Source of the DNA: Hyphomicrobiales bacterium
GTDB taxonomy: Bacteria > Pseudomonadota > Alphaproteobacteria > Rhizobiales > Rhizobiaceae
Reading direction: 5' to 3'
NCBI GenBank assembly: GCA_900465675.1
Contig: UBJR01000009.1
Coordinates: 248,001 to 312,000, forward strand
Length of the DNA stretch: 64,000 bases
The notes below the pieces were generated by a model. It made no database searches. It saw nothing but the letters and a program-made list of their open reading frames with translations, and had not been told where the DNA came from. A program made the translations under genes and the position numbers. Positions 1 to 12,022 of the stretch are shown one piece after another (within the stretch, counting starts at the first letter, position 1; each line of letters starts with the position of its first letter).

Positions 1-849
1 GATCAGAGTCCAGGCATTGAAGCGGCGGCTGAGATGCTTCGAGACGAAGAACACCAGCACCTCGGAGGCCACGCCGGCACTCCAGAGAATACCGACCTGC
101 GTGCCGGTAAAGCCAAGCTGATGCCAATAGATCGATGCGAAGGCATAGAGCAGCGCGTGGCTGGACTGCTGGATCGCCACGCCCCAGAGCAGCACCAACA
201 GATGCGGCTGACGCAGCGAGCTGCCTGTTGCCTGCTGCAGATCGACAGGCGTATTGCGGCGCCGCGTCGGGCCGATACGCGGACAGTAGATCGCCATCGC
301 CATGGTCATCGCAAAGCCAAAGATCATGACCGGCAGCACCATATCGCCACCCCACAAGCCGATCATTTCGCCGCCGATCATCGTCGAGACGATGAAGGCG
401 ATCGATCCCCAGACGCGCATCGATCCGTAATCCAGCCCCCAGCGCCGGACGCCCGAAATGACGATCGATTCGACGATCGGCACATAGGGCGCAAAGGTGG
501 CGCCCTGGACGCTATACACGATCAGCACCGGCCAGAAGCTCGTCGTCCAGTAAAGTGCGATCGCCGTCAGCAGCGACAACCCGCCAGACCATAGGAGCAC
601 GTCGGCGCGCTCCTTCATCCGGTCGGCATACATCGCCACAACCGGCGCCACGAGGACGCGCACGACCATCGGCACGGCAAGGATGACGCCGATCTCGTGA
701 TCGGTGAATTTGTGAACCGCAAGCCAGACAGGGAAGAATGGAAGCGCGACACCGTTGACGATCAGCGGGGCGCAGTAAGACAGGGCGCTGAGCAGCCGGA
801 AACGCGGCGGAGCCCCCTCATCGACAGAGGCATTCTGGGCGGGAATCAT
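1..849 (-). CDS. MFS transporter, PPP (3-phenylpropionate/HcaT-like) type, 3' end cut by window
   Basis: The minus strand is open from an ATG at 849 to the first base, giving 283 residues without a stop. The translation begins MIPAQNASVDEG and continues into several hydrophobic helices, with a short charged loop (MYADRMKERAD) typical of the cytoplasmic loop between helices 2 and 3 of Major Facilitator proteins. The pattern of an N-terminal helix followed by a FFPVWL segment resembles the MFS_1_like/PPP family of inner-membrane carriers. The substrate cannot be told from sequence. The C-terminal part lies outside the window. The next gene upstream is a convergent-free neighbour on the same strand, separated by a terminator. 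Confidence 0.82.
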   Translation of the reverse strand, partial: MIPAQNASVDEGAPPRFRLLSALSYCAPLIVNGVALPFFPVWLAVHKFTDHEIGVILAVPMVVRVLVAPVVAMYADRMKERADVLLWSGGLSLLTAIALYWTTSFWPVLIVYSVQGATFAPYVPIVESIVISGVRRWGLDYGSMRVWGSIAFIVSTMIGGEMIGLWGGDMVLPVMIFGFAMTMAMAIYCPRIGPTRRRNTPVDLQQATGSSLRQPHLLVLLWGVAIQQSSHALLYAFASIYWHQLGFTGTQVGILWSAGVASEVLVFFVSKHLSRRFNAWTLI

Positions 850-930
850 GGTGGACCTGCAGGAAACTGTGCGCTGCCTAACACATCAACCTAGGGGCGA
901 CTATGGCGAGAAATAGCCCATTTGAAACGT

Positions 931-969
931 TTTAAAAAATAAATAGGGCCGTTGCCCGGAGGCAACGGC
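931..969 (-). terminator. Rho-independent terminator of the LpxH-like gene
   Basis: A 9-bp perfect stem (GCCGTTGCC at 948-956 and GGCAACGGC at 961-969) with a 4-base loop is followed, on the minus strand, by an AT-rich stretch ending in a T run (A run 934-939 on the plus strand). It sits just past the stop of the phosphoesterase gene at 1000 and before the MFS gene. Confidence 0.75.
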
Positions 970-999
970 TAAATGTCTTGCAATATGGCGGGTTGAAAA

Positions 1000-1821
1000 T
1001 CAGGCAGCCTGCGGCGCGCGCTCAGGCTGGTGCGTCAGCTTCAAAGTCACCGGCTCGCTGCTGGCGATCGCATTCCAGGTGATCAGTTCGAAAGTGCCGT
1101 CCTCATGCTCGGCAATCGCCGTGCAGCTTTCGACCCAGTCGCCGGTATTGATATAGCGCACGCCGTCCATCTCTTCGATGACGGCATGGTGGATGTGACC
1201 GCAGATGACGCCGTCGGCACCACATTTGCGGGCCTCGTCGGCCACGACACGCTGGAACTCGCCGATGAAGTTGACGGCATGCTTGACCTGCAGCTTGGCC
1301 CAGGCCGAGAACGACCAGTAAGGCATGCCCATGCGGCGACGGATGGCGGCCAGAACGATATTGATGCGGATCGCCATGTCATAGGCCCAGTCGCCGAGAT
1401 AGGCGAGCAGGCGGGCATTGCGGACGACGACATCGAATTCGTCCCCATGCAGCACCAGATACTTCTTCCCGTCGGCGCCCTCGTGCATCATCCGCTCGGC
1501 CACTTCGATGCCGCCGAAATGCATGCCCGGGAAGTCGCGGAGGAATTCGTCGTGATTGCCGGGAATGTAGACGACGCGCGTACCCTTGCGCGCCTGGCGC
1601 AGCAGTTTCTGGATGACGTCGTTGCAGACCTGCGGCCAGTACCAGCTGCGCTTCAGGCGCCAGCCATCGACGATATCGCCGACGAGGACGATCGTGTCTG
1701 CCTCGTGGTGGCGCAAAAAGTCGATCAGGAAGTCGGCCTTGGCAGCCTTGGAACCGAGATGCACATCGGAAATGAAGAGCGTACGGAAGTGTCGCGTATC
1801 CATGTAATCCATCACAGGCAT
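1000..1821 (-). CDS. UDP-2,3-diacylglucosamine diphosphatase (LpxH)-like metallophosphoesterase
   Basis: Calcineurin-type metallophosphoesterase of the LpxH-like group (COG2908). LpxH removes UMP from UDP-2,3-diacylglucosamine in lipid A synthesis, but many alphaproteobacteria use LpxI for that step, so the true substrate here is uncertain. The dinuclear metal motifs are all visible: DVH in FISDVHLGS, GDIVDG, GNHDE, HGDEFD and GHIHH. An upstream ATG at 1917 would add 32 residues of unlike composition. I chose 1821 (MPVMDYMDTRHF); the ATG at 1812 with AGGATG upstream is equally possible. The gene is divergent from dme. Confidence 0.85.
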   Translation of the reverse strand: MPVMDYMDTRHFRTLFISDVHLGSKAAKADFLIDFLRHHEADTIVLVGDIVDGWRLKRSWYWPQVCNDVIQKLLRQARKGTRVVYIPGNHDEFLRDFPGMHFGGIEVAERMMHEGADGKKYLVLHGDEFDVVVRNARLLAYLGDWAYDMAIRINIVLAAIRRRMGMPYWSFSAWAKLQVKHAVNFIGEFQRVVADEARKCGADGVICGHIHHAVIEEMDGVRYINTGDWVESCTAIAEHEDGTFELITWNAIASSEPVTLKLTHQPERAPQAA

Positions 1822-2016
1822 CCTGCCCGTGCCCCATCGTTCATCTGGCCTTCCAAAATCAGACTCGTGTTTCAGGAAGATGACAGCGCGGTTGTTTGAC
1901 GCATCCCTCGGGCACAAGAGTTTTCCGCTTTCAACCTCAAATTCCCGCTGTCCCGCCGCACCGATTGTTGTATGGAGAAGGCTTCAAACGACATGACTGC
2001 GGTATTGGAGAAGGCA

Positions 2017-4329
2017 ATGGATAATCAGGACAAATCCAAGACGGAGAAGAACCTGACAGGTGGAACTCTTGACGAACAGGCGCTGTTCTTCCACCGCTAT
2101 CCCCGCCCCGGCAAACTCGAAATTCAGGCGACCAAGCCGCTCGGAAACCAGCGCGATCTGGCACTCGCCTATTCGCCCGGTGTCGCCGCGCCGTGTCTCG
2201 CGATCCGCGACGATCCGGAGACGGCCGCCGACTATACCTCGCGCGCCAATCTGGTCGCTGTCATCTCCAACGGCACTGCCGTTCTCGGCCTCGGCAACAT
2301 CGGCCCTCTGGCGTCCAAGCCGGTGATGGAAGGCAAGGCCGTTCTCTTCAAGAAGTTCGCCAATATCGACGTCTTCGATATCGAGGTCGATGCCTCGACC
2401 GTCGAGCAGATGGTCTCGACCGTCGCTTCGCTTGAGCCAACCTTCGGCGGCATCAACCTCGAAGATATCAAGGCGCCGGAATGCTTCGAGATCGAACAGC
2501 AGCTGCGCGCAAAGATGCGCATTCCCGTCTTCCATGACGACCAGCACGGCACCGCGATCATAGTTGCCGCCGCCATCCTCAACGGCCTGGAATTGGCCGG
2601 CAAGTCGATCAGCAACGTCAAGATCGTCACGTCTGGCGCCGGCGCTGCAGCGCTCGCCTGTCTCAATCTGCTCGTCGAACTCGGCGCCAAGCGCGAAAAC
2701 ATCTGGGTCCATGACATCGAAGGCCTCGTCTACGAGGACCGCAACGTGCTGATGGACCAATGGAAAGCCGTCTACGCGCAGAAGAGCGATACCCGCACGC
2801 TCGCCGAAAACATCGGCGGCGCCGATGTCTTCCTCGGCCTCTCTGCTGCCGGCGTTCTGAAGCCGGAACTGCTCGAGCAGATGGCCGAAAAGCCGCTGAT
2901 CATGGCGCTCGCGAACCCGACGCCGGAGATCATGCCGGAACTCGCCCGTGCTGCCCGGCCGGACGCGATGATCTGCACGGGGCGCTCGGACTTCCCGAAC
3001 CAAGTCAACAACGTTCTCTGCTTCCCCTTCATCTTCCGCGGCGCGCTGGATTGCGGCGCCGAGGAGATCAACGAAGCGATGAAGATGGCAGCCGTCCGCG
3101 CCATCGCCGGCCTCGCCCGCGAAGAGCCGTCCGATGTCGCTGCCCGCGCCTATTCCGGCGAAACGCCGATCTTCGGACCGAACTACCTGATCCCTTCGCC
3201 CTTCGATCCGCGCCTGATCCTGCGCATCGCGCCTGCCGTCGCCAAGGCCGCGGCCGAGAGCGGCGTCGCACGCCGTCCGATCACCGATTTCGACGCCTAT
3301 CTCGACCAGCTGAACCGCTTCGTCTTCCGCTCCGGCTTCATCATGAAGCCGATTTTCACGGCCGCCAAGGCTGCCGAAAAGAAGCGGGTGATCTTCTCCG
3401 AAGGTGAAGACGAACGCGTGCTCCGCGCCGCTCAGGTTCTCATCGAAGAAGGCATTGCCGAACCGATCCTGATCGGCCGTCCGCAGGTCATCGAGACCCG
3501 CTTGCAGCGCTATGGCTTGCGCATCCGCCCGCTTTCCGACTTCGCCGTCATCAACCCGGAAGACGATCCGCGCTTCCGCGAATATGTCGATCTCTATCTG
3601 TCCCTCGTCGGCCGCCGGGGCGTCATCCCGGAAGCGGCCCGCACGATCGTGCGCACCAACACCACGGTCATCGGTGCGCTGGCGTTGCGCCGCGGCGAAG
3701 CAGACGCGCTGATCTGCGGCCTCGAAGGGCGTTACGAGAAGCACCTGCGCGACGTTCGCCAGATCATCGGCAAGCGCAAGGATGTCCGCGATTTCTCGGC
3801 ACTCAGCCTGCTGATCTCGCAGCGCGGCGCGACCTTCTTCACCGACACCTACGTGACGTTCAATCCGAGCGCCGAGGAAGTGGCTGAATCAGCCGTTCTG
3901 GCTGCCGAGGAAATCAAGCGCTTCGGCATCACGCCGCGCGCCGCCCTCGTCTCGCATTCCAACTTCGGCTCGCGCGAAAGCGAAAGCGCCACGAAAATGC
4001 GCGGTGCCCTGCAGCTGATCCGTGATACCGCCCCCGATCTCGAGGTCGACGGTGAAATGCATGGCGAGAGCGCAATCGCGGACGAAATCCGCAAGCGCGT
4101 CATGCCGTCCACCACGCTGCATGGCGAAGCCAACCTGCTGGTCTTCCCGAACCTCGATGCGGCCAACATCACGCTCGGTGTCGTCAAGTCGATGACCGAC
4201 GGCCTGCATGTCGGCCCGATCCTGCTCGGCACGGCCCTTCCGGCCCACATCCTGGCGCCGTCGGTGACCTCGCGCGGCGTCGTCAATATGGCAGCTCTCG
4301 CCGTGGTCGAGGCACAGCAGCCGGCGTGA
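2017..4329 (+). CDS. dme: Malic enzyme Dme with C-terminal phosphotransacetylase-like domain
   Basis: Oxidatively decarboxylates malate to pyruvate. With pyruvate dehydrogenase this supplies acetyl-CoA during growth on C4 acids. In S. meliloti the NAD-preferring Dme is needed for nitrogen fixation in bacteroids. The malic domain covers about residues 1-430 ([34 protein letters not shown], the nucleotide-binding GAGAAALAC). A phosphotransacetylase-like domain fills about 445-770 and is not known to transfer acetyl groups. The ATG at 2017 gives 770 residues, the length I recall for S. meliloti Dme, and has GGAGAAGG just upstream. ATGs at 1972 and 1993 lack such a site. NAD versus NADP preference is inferred from overall likeness to Dme rather than Tme. 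Confidence 0.93.
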   Translation: MDNQDKSKTEKNLTGGTLDEQALFFHRYPRPGKLEIQATKPLGNQRDLALAYSPGVAAPCLAIRDDPETAADYTSRANLVAVISNGTAVLGLGNIGPLASKPVMEGKAVLFKKFANIDVFDIEVDASTVEQMVSTVASLEPTFGGINLEDIKAPECFEIEQQLRAKMRIPVFHDDQHGTAIIVAAAILNGLELAGKSISNVKIVTSGAGAAALACLNLLVELGAKRENIWVHDIEGLVYEDRNVLMDQWKAVYAQKSDTRTLAENIGGADVFLGLSAAGVLKPELLEQMAEKPLIMALANPTPEIMPELARAARPDAMICTGRSDFPNQVNNVLCFPFIFRGALDCGAEEINEAMKMAAVRAIAGLAREEPSDVAARAYSGETPIFGPNYLIPSPFDPRLILRIAPAVAKAAAESGVARRPITDFDAYLDQLNRFVFRSGFIMKPIFTAAKAAEKKRVIFSEGEDERVLRAAQVLIEEGIAEPILIGRPQVIETRLQRYGLRIRPLSDFAVINPEDDPRFREYVDLYLSLVGRRGVIPEAARTIVRTNTTVIGALALRRGEADALICGLEGRYEKHLRDVRQIIGKRKDVRDFSALSLLISQRGATFFTDTYVTFNPSAEEVAESAVLAAEEIKRFGITPRAALVSHSNFGSRESESATKMRGALQLIRDTAPDLEVDGEMHGESAIADEIRKRVMPSTTLHGEANLLVFPNLDAANITLGVVKSMTDGLHVGPILLGTALPAHILAPSVTSRGVVNMAALAVVEAQQPA

Positions 4330-4435
4330 TTTGCCGTCGATCGGAAAAATGCGTTAGAATTCCTTCGTTAGCTTGTTAACGGAAGGCAGCTAGACAGAAC
4401 GGATGCGGCAAATGCTCTGCCGCTTCCGGTTTACT

Positions 4436-6460
<2,025 letters not shown>

Positions 6461-6473
6461 TTTCAGAGAAGCT

Positions 6474-7304
6474 TCAAGTGGCCGGGAGATACCGGACATA
6501 GGCAAACTCGTCACCATCAGGTGACCAGCAGGGAACATTGATCGTGCCCTGCCCGCCGAACAGCTCGAAAAGCGTCGTCAGATTGCCGCCGTCCATATCC
6601 ATCAACCGCAGGCGCACATGCAGGTCGCGCGGATGATCGAAGACGTCAGCGTCGTAGGAAAGCAGCAGCACCTTGTCGTTGGTGGGCGCCGGATGGGCAA
6701 ACCAGTTGCCGTGATTGTCGTGCGTGACCTGCTCCAAACCGGTCCCATCGGGATGAATCCGCCAGATCTGCATCAGCCCGGTGCGGCTGGAATTAAAATA
6801 GATCCACTGCCCGTCAAAGGAATAATCCGGCCCGTCATTGCGCCCCTCGCCATGCGTCAGCCGCCGCTCGGCCCCGCCATCGACGGAAATCGTATAGATG
6901 TCGAAGAGATCGCCGCGGATGCCGCAATAGGCGAGTTCCTTTCCGTCAGGCGACCAGCCATGCCAATAGGATGGCAGGTTTTCGGTGATCTGTTTTGGCG
7001 CGCCGCCTTCCGAGGGCAGCGTATAGATGCAGGATTTGCCGTGCTCGGTCTTGTCGGAAATCACATACTGCTTTCCGTCGGGCGAAATGCCGTGATCGTT
7101 GTTGCAGGCAGTGGCAAAGCCGGTGTCGACCTGCTGCAGGCCGCCCTCACCATCCGGTGACAAGCGATACAGAAGGCCATCGCCGTTGAGCAGCAGGTAG
7201 CGGCCATCGGGCGAAAAATTCGGCGCCTCGATCAGCTGCTCCGTCTGGAACACGACCCGGCTCTTGGCCGTGCGGATGTTGTAGATCTCGACCGAACTGC
7301 GCAT
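6474..7304 (-). CDS. TolB-like beta-propeller (WD40-like) protein
   Basis: The protein is built from repeats of the TolB/PD40 kind: FSPDGRYLLL, ISPDGKQYVI, WSPDGKELAYC, SFDGQWIYF and CWSPDGDEFAYV, each with the xSPDG turn. No signal peptide is seen, so it is probably cytoplasmic, unlike TolB itself. Function is unknown. Related proteins are often annotated as 'biopolymer transporter TolR' or 'transporter' without experimental support. The start at 7304 has GGGAGG at a good distance. The upstream ATG at 7406 would add 34 unlikely residues. It lies downstream of the NYN gene on the same strand (32-base gap) and may be co-transcribed. Confidence 0.8.
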   Translation of the reverse strand: MRSSVEIYNIRTAKSRVVFQTEQLIEAPNFSPDGRYLLLNGDGLLYRLSPDGEGGLQQVDTGFATACNNDHGISPDGKQYVISDKTEHGKSCIYTLPSEGGAPKQITENLPSYWHGWSPDGKELAYCGIRGDLFDIYTISVDGGAERRLTHGEGRNDGPDYSFDGQWIYFNSSRTGLMQIWRIHPDGTGLEQVTHDNHGNWFAHPAPTNDKVLLLSYDADVFDHPRDLHVRLRLMDMDGGNLTTLFELFGGQGTINVPCWSPDGDEFAYVRYLPAT

Positions 7305-7336
7305 GCATGCCTCCCGCATTTGCTGCGGCCCGGCGC

Positions 7337-8044
7337 TTAGCCGTTCCGCTTCATTCTGATTTGCATGCGGTTTGTGCCATGCATCTGCGTTTCGATAAAG
7401 GCGCATCGCTTCAAAAGCGAGCTGAGGTTCGGAGCGCCGAAATGCTGCGCCTTGAACTCCGGATAGACCTGCCGCAACAGCGTTCCGAGTTCGGCGATAT
7501 CGAGCCAGCCTTCGCCCTGCAGCTTGGCCGCCTGCAGCGCCTGGGTGATATAGGGCCGGATATTTGGAGAAGGCTGCAGCGCAATCACCTTCGGCAGCGC
7601 AAAGGTGGAATTCGCCTCACCAACATTCAGTTCGAAGAAATCATCGAAGGACTGCCGCAAAAGCGCCGATGCGTTGGGCGCGCCCAGTCCGATCGCCTGC
7701 TTGCCGCGCATGCGGATACGCATCGCCAGATGGCCGACATCGCGGTCGCTGCTGGCGATGCAGAAAAGATCGATCGCCGAACCGGCCAGATATTCCATTG
7801 CATCGATGGCAAGCAGGATATCCGCGCCGTTCTTGCTGGAATGGGAGCTGACAGCCGTCTGCAGGCTGAGTGCCTGACGTCCGGCCTCCGCGATCCACGG
7901 CTGCGCCGCCTCTTTCGTGAAGTCGCCGTAAGCCCGGCGCTCGATAAGGCGTCCGTATCCGCCGGCGATGCTGATGATCTCTCCCGCACAGCGCGCCGGC
8001 AGGTTTTCCGTATCGATGAAGACGGCGACCTTGGTTTCCCGCAT
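7337..8044 (-). CDS. NYN domain protein with C-terminal OST-HTH/LOTUS domain
   Basis: Residues about 5-125 form a NYN (PIN-like) nuclease domain: the FIDTENLP motif supplies the first acidic residue, GADILLAIDAMEY the second, and SSDRDVGHLAMRIR the third and fourth. About residues 160-230 match the OST-HTH/LOTUS fold (GEGWLDIAELGTLLRQ and LSSLLKRCAFIE). LOTUS domains bind RNA (or G-rich RNA) in other systems, so an RNA-cleaving or RNA-surveillance role is an inference. GGAGG seven bases upstream favours ATG 8044 over the TTG at 8050. The gene sits between nadE and the TolB-like gene on the same strand. Confidence 0.85.
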   Translation of the reverse strand: MRETKVAVFIDTENLPARCAGEIISIAGGYGRLIERRAYGDFTKEAAQPWIAEAGRQALSLQTAVSSHSSKNGADILLAIDAMEYLAGSAIDLFCIASSDRDVGHLAMRIRMRGKQAIGLGAPNASALLRQSFDDFFELNVGEANSTFALPKVIALQPSPNIRPYITQALQAAKLQGEGWLDIAELGTLLRQVYPEFKAQHFGAPNLSSLLKRCAFIETQMHGTNRMQIRMKRNG

Positions 8045-8128
8045 GCTCAAACCTCCCGCGTTTCCAAAGCATAGAAACGCGAGAAGAGACTGCCGTCAGC
8101 AGCTTTCGGTTGATCGGGTTAACGATCG

Positions 8129-9811
8129 CTAACCACGATCCCTAAAACGGTTGGTGATCGGATAGCGGCGGTCGCGGCCGAAATTCTTCTTGGTGATCTT
8201 CACGCCTGGCGCCGACTGGCGGCGCTTGTATTCGGCGAGATAGAGCAGATGCTCGATCCGGTGCACCGTCGCGACATCGTGGCCGCGCGCGACGATCTCG
8301 TCGACGCCCATTTCCTTCTCGACGAGACATTCGAGAATGTCGTCGAGAACCGGATAAGGCGGCAGCGAATCCTGGTCGGTCTGGTCGGGCCGCAGTTCGG
8401 CGGAGGGCGCCTTGTCGATGATGTTCTGCGGGATCACCACGCCTGATGGTCCAAGCGCATCCGGCGGCACATGCGCATTGCGCCAGCGCGAGATCGCATA
8501 GACCTGCATCTTGTAGAGGTCCTTGATCGGATTGAAGCCGCCGTTCATGTCGCCGTAAAGCGTCGCATAGCCGACCGACATTTCCGACTTGTTGCCCGTC
8601 GTGACGACCATCGAGCCGAACTTGTTGGAGATCGCCATCAGGATCGTGCCGCGGGCGCGGCTCTGCAGGTTTTCTTCGGTGATACCGCTATCGGTGCCTT
8701 CGAAGAGGTCCGAGAGCGCCGAGGTAAAGCCTGTCACCGGCGCCTCGATCGGCACGATGTCGTAGCGGCAGCCGAGCGCCTTGGCGCATTCGGCAGCGTC
8801 CTTCAGCGAATCCTCGGACGTGTAGCGGTAGGGCAGCATGACGGTGCGCACCCGCTCCTCGCCCAGCGCATCGACGGCGATTGCCGCGCAGATCGCCGAG
8901 TCGATGCCGCCGGAGAGGCCAAGCACGACATTCTTGAAGCCGTTCTTGTTGACGTAGTCGCGGAAGCCAAGCAGGCAGGCGCGGTAATCGGCCTCTTCCT
9001 TCTCCGGAATATGCGACATCGGCCCTTCGCTGCAACGCCAGCCGTTGTCGCCGCGCTTCCAGGTGGTGACGGCAAGCGCCGGTTCGAACTGGCTCATCTG
9101 GAAGGCCAGCGACTTGTCGCCGTTGAAGGCAAAGCTCGCGCCGTCGAAGACCAGTTCGTCCTGGCCGCCGAGCTGGTTGGCGAAGATCAGCGGCAGGCCC
9201 GTTTCGATCACCTGCCGCAGTGCCACCTGATGGCGCACGTCCACCTTGCCGCGATAATAGGGCGAGCCATTCGGCACCAGCAGGATTTCGGCGCCGCTTT
9301 CGGCCAGCGTCTCGCAGACGCCGAGATCGTTCCAGATCTCCTCGCAGATCGGCACGCCGATCCTGACGCCACGGAAATTCACCGGCCCCGGCATCGAGCC
9401 TTCGGCAAAGACGCGTTTCTCGTCGAATTCGCCGTAATTCGGCAGATCGATCTTGTCCCGGAACACCAGGATCTTGCCGCCATCGAGCACCGCGACGGAA
9501 TTGTGCCGCCCGGTTTCGCCCTGCCGCGGGAAGCCGACGATCAGGCCCGGTCCGCCATCCGCGGTATCGGCTGCGAGGTCCTCGATAGCCTTCAGGCAGG
9601 CCTTGAGGAATGCCGGTTTCAGCACCAGATCCTCGGGCGGATAGCCGGAAATGAACAGCTCGGTCAAAAGCAGCAGATCCGCGCCCTGACGGGCCGCATC
9701 TGCACGTGCCTCGCGGGCTTTGGCAAGATTTCCAGCAACATCGCCGACCGTTGGGTTGAGTTGGCCGACGGCAATCCGGAGCGTGTTCAAGGGAGCGTTT
9801 TCCTGTGTCAT
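8129..9811 (-). CDS. nadE: Glutamine-dependent NAD+ synthase
   Basis: Makes NAD+ from deamido-NAD+, ATP and glutamine in the last step of NAD synthesis. The N-terminal nitrilase-type glutaminase domain (about 1-260) shows the catalytic Glu (LLLLTELF), Lys (RDKIDLPNYG) and Cys (VPICEEIW). The C-terminal synthetase domain (about 280-560) has the PP-loop SGGIDSA and the TGNKSEMSVGYATLYGD segment. The length of 560 is normal for the two-domain form, which is able to use glutamine. The ATG at 9811 follows the divergent gap to the phosphoglycerol transferase gene. Confidence 0.96.
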   Translation of the reverse strand: MTQENAPLNTLRIAVGQLNPTVGDVAGNLAKAREARADAARQGADLLLLTELFISGYPPEDLVLKPAFLKACLKAIEDLAADTADGGPGLIVGFPRQGETGRHNSVAVLDGGKILVFRDKIDLPNYGEFDEKRVFAEGSMPGPVNFRGVRIGVPICEEIWNDLGVCETLAESGAEILLVPNGSPYYRGKVDVRHQVALRQVIETGLPLIFANQLGGQDELVFDGASFAFNGDKSLAFQMSQFEPALAVTTWKRGDNGWRCSEGPMSHIPEKEEADYRACLLGFRDYVNKNGFKNVVLGLSGGIDSAICAAIAVDALGEERVRTVMLPYRYTSEDSLKDAAECAKALGCRYDIVPIEAPVTGFTSALSDLFEGTDSGITEENLQSRARGTILMAISNKFGSMVVTTGNKSEMSVGYATLYGDMNGGFNPIKDLYKMQVYAISRWRNAHVPPDALGPSGVVIPQNIIDKAPSAELRPDQTDQDSLPPYPVLDDILECLVEKEMGVDEIVARGHDVATVHRIEHLLYLAEYKRRQSAPGVKITKKNFGRDRRYPITNRFRDRG

Positions 9812-10014
9812 GTCATCTATTTAGCGCGCGCGCGTTCGCCCCGCAACGTGTCCTGCCATGAAAAGCCGCCGGGTCTGCTCAGACGAAAATTCAAATCTTC
9901 GGGAAAAGCAAGGAAACATTAACGGTTCATCTAGCGTTCATGGCGGGCATGTGACAGTTCGGTGAAGGTTTTATGACGCCGGGATGACGGCGGGAATGAC
10001 ATTGGAGTCCGCCC

Positions 10015-11943
10015 TTGATCGCGTTGGTCATGAAGTCCGCGCAGGCCAGAAGAATGGCGCTGCTTTCTGCTGGTCTCGGCGCGAATGTCCGCTCTCCCGC
10101 CGCCCGAGCCGCCCTCAGCATCGCATTCACCTTTTCGATGGCACTGCTCAGCGTCATCGCCGTCGAATGGATCGCCCGCAGCACGCTTGCCGATGTCGGC
10201 GATTTCCTGACCTCGACGGCCCGCCCCGGCATGACCACCGTTGTCATGCTGACCATCCTGATGCTGACGCTCGATGCCGCCTTCGGCCGCCGTTATCTCT
10301 CCGCACTGATCCTCGTTCCGCTTGTCTTGATCCCGGCCTTCGTCTCCAACCAGAAGCAGCACTACCTTTCCGACCCCTTCTATCCCTCGGATATCCTCTT
10401 CGGCCGCCAGATCATGGAACTGCTGCCGGTGATGGTGCGCGACCGGCCGTTCACGGCAATCGCGATCGTCGTCGGCCTTGCACTGCTGGCCGCCGGCATG
10501 GTGTTCGGCTGGCGCTATGCCTGGCGCACCTTTCCGAAGCTCTCGAACCAGGCGCGCCTGCGCCGCCTTTGCCTCGGCCTGCCGGTGATCGCCGCCTTCG
10601 GTTCGCTGATGGACTATTCGCAATATTCCTATATCCGCGACCGTCTGCAGGTCGTGCCGATGATGTGGGACCAGAAGGAAAACTACCGCAGCAACGGCTT
10701 CATCCTGGCCTTCATCTTCAATGTGCCGATGGCCGATGTGGCAGCCCCCGCAGGCCTCAACGCCGAAGCGCTCGACGCGATACCGGCCCGCAATTACGGC
10801 TATCTCGCCGGTCCGCGTGAAAAGCCCGATGTCATCATGCTGATGAGCGAATCCTTCTGGGATCCGACGCGGCTGAAGAAGCTGAATTTCAGCGCCGACC
10901 CGATGCCGACGATCCGCGCCTCGCAGTCCGGCTATGTCTTCTCGCCCGAATTCGGCGGCATGACCGCCAATGTCGAGTTCGAGGCGCTGACAGGCTTCTC
11001 CAATGCCTTCCTGCCCTATGGCAGCATTCCCTATCAGCAATATATCCGCCGCGACGTCCCCTCGCTTGCGACCTTCTTCCGCGGCGAAGGCTATACGGCA
11101 CGCGCACTCCACCCGTTTAGTGGCTGGTTCTGGAACCGCAACGAGGTCTACAAGGATTTCGGCTTCGAGGAGTTCCGCACCGAGGAAACCCTCCCGCCGA
11201 TGGAAAAGCGCGGCATCTTTGCATCCGACGACTCGCTGATGAAGGAAATCATGCGCGAGGGCGACGGACTGGATAAGCCGTTCTTCTTCTTCGCTGTCAC
11301 GCTGCAGGGACATGGCCCCTACGAGGCCAACCGCTACGCCCACAACTCGATCGACATCCAGGGCGACATTCCGGAAGCCGACCGCGCAACGCTCGCGACC
11401 TATACGCAGGGCGTCAAGGAAGCTGACGACAGCCTGAAGATGCTGATGGACTGGGCCTCGCATCGCGACCGCGAGACGATCATCGTTCTCTGGGGCGACC
11501 ACCTGCCGCCGCTCGGCAATGTCTACATGAGCGCCGGCTACATGCCGGACCAGGTCGCCACCCGCAAGGCGCCGCTCGATGTGATGAAGCAGCAGCATGA
11601 GACGCCGCTGGTGATCTGGTCGAACAAGAAGGGCGTCAAGCAGGATGTCGGGACCATCAGCCCGTCGCTGATCTCCTACAATCTCCTGAAGTTCGCCGGA
11701 TTCGAGCATCCCTACTACACCGGCTTCCTCGGCCGGGTGCAGAAGAAATACGACATCATCGACCGTTACCAGCTGGCAACCCGCAAGAACGAGGTGACGC
11801 CGGACTGGGTGCTCGATCCGAAGAAGCTCGACCCCTTGGTGCGCGATTACCGCTACCTGCAGCACGACGTCATGTTCGGCAAGGCGCAGACGCTCGACCG
11901 CTTCTTCCCGCAGCATGTGATGGTCAACGAAGCCAGCTACTGA
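10015..11943 (+). CDS. LTA synthase-type phosphoglycerol transferase (possibly CgmB, cyclic glucan modification)
   Basis: A membrane-anchored sulfatase-fold enzyme. Several hydrophobic segments fill about residues 30-190. The catalytic domain (about 270-570) has the metal-site Glu in LMSESFWDP, the nucleophile Thr in GGMTANVEFE and a WGDHLPP motif. Enzymes of this family move phosphoglycerol from phosphatidylglycerol to glycans outside the inner membrane. In rhizobia the best known member, CgmB, decorates periplasmic cyclic beta-1,2-glucan. That identity is likely but not proven here. TTG at 10015 has GGAG eight bases upstream; the next in-frame ATG (10030) has no good ribosome site. Confidence 0.85.
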   Translation: MIALVMKSAQARRMALLSAGLGANVRSPAARAALSIAFTFSMALLSVIAVEWIARSTLADVGDFLTSTARPGMTTVVMLTILMLTLDAAFGRRYLSALILVPLVLIPAFVSNQKQHYLSDPFYPSDILFGRQIMELLPVMVRDRPFTAIAIVVGLALLAAGMVFGWRYAWRTFPKLSNQARLRRLCLGLPVIAAFGSLMDYSQYSYIRDRLQVVPMMWDQKENYRSNGFILAFIFNVPMADVAAPAGLNAEALDAIPARNYGYLAGPREKPDVIMLMSESFWDPTRLKKLNFSADPMPTIRASQSGYVFSPEFGGMTANVEFEALTGFSNAFLPYGSIPYQQYIRRDVPSLATFFRGEGYTARALHPFSGWFWNRNEVYKDFGFEEFRTEETLPPMEKRGIFASDDSLMKEIMREGDGLDKPFFFFAVTLQGHGPYEANRYAHNSIDIQGDIPEADRATLATYTQGVKEADDSLKMLMDWASHRDRETIIVLWGDHLPPLGNVYMSAGYMPDQVATRKAPLDVMKQQHETPLVIWSNKKGVKQDVGTISPSLISYNLLKFAGFEHPYYTGFLGRVQKKYDIIDRYQLATRKNEVTPDWVLDPKKLDPLVRDYRYLQHDVMFGKAQTLDRFFPQHVMVNEASY

Positions 11944-12022
11944 GCTAAGACACTAATTCGCATTGCATTCAGGCCATCAGCGGGAATACTGGCTCCGACG
12001 CGATACAGCATCGGAGCCTCGC

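Noticed and set aside
1984..3744. 586-residue frame on the minus strand opposite dme
   Set aside because: Antisense shadow typical of GC-rich coding DNA; dme has full domains and a good ribosome site.
8471..9922. 483-residue plus-strand frame opposite nadE
   Set aside because: Shadow; nadE motifs are complete on the minus strand.
9931..11916. 661-residue minus-strand frame opposite the phosphoglycerol transferase
   Set aside because: Rich in Arg, Asp, His and Gly without membrane or domain pattern; the plus strand holds a clear enzyme.
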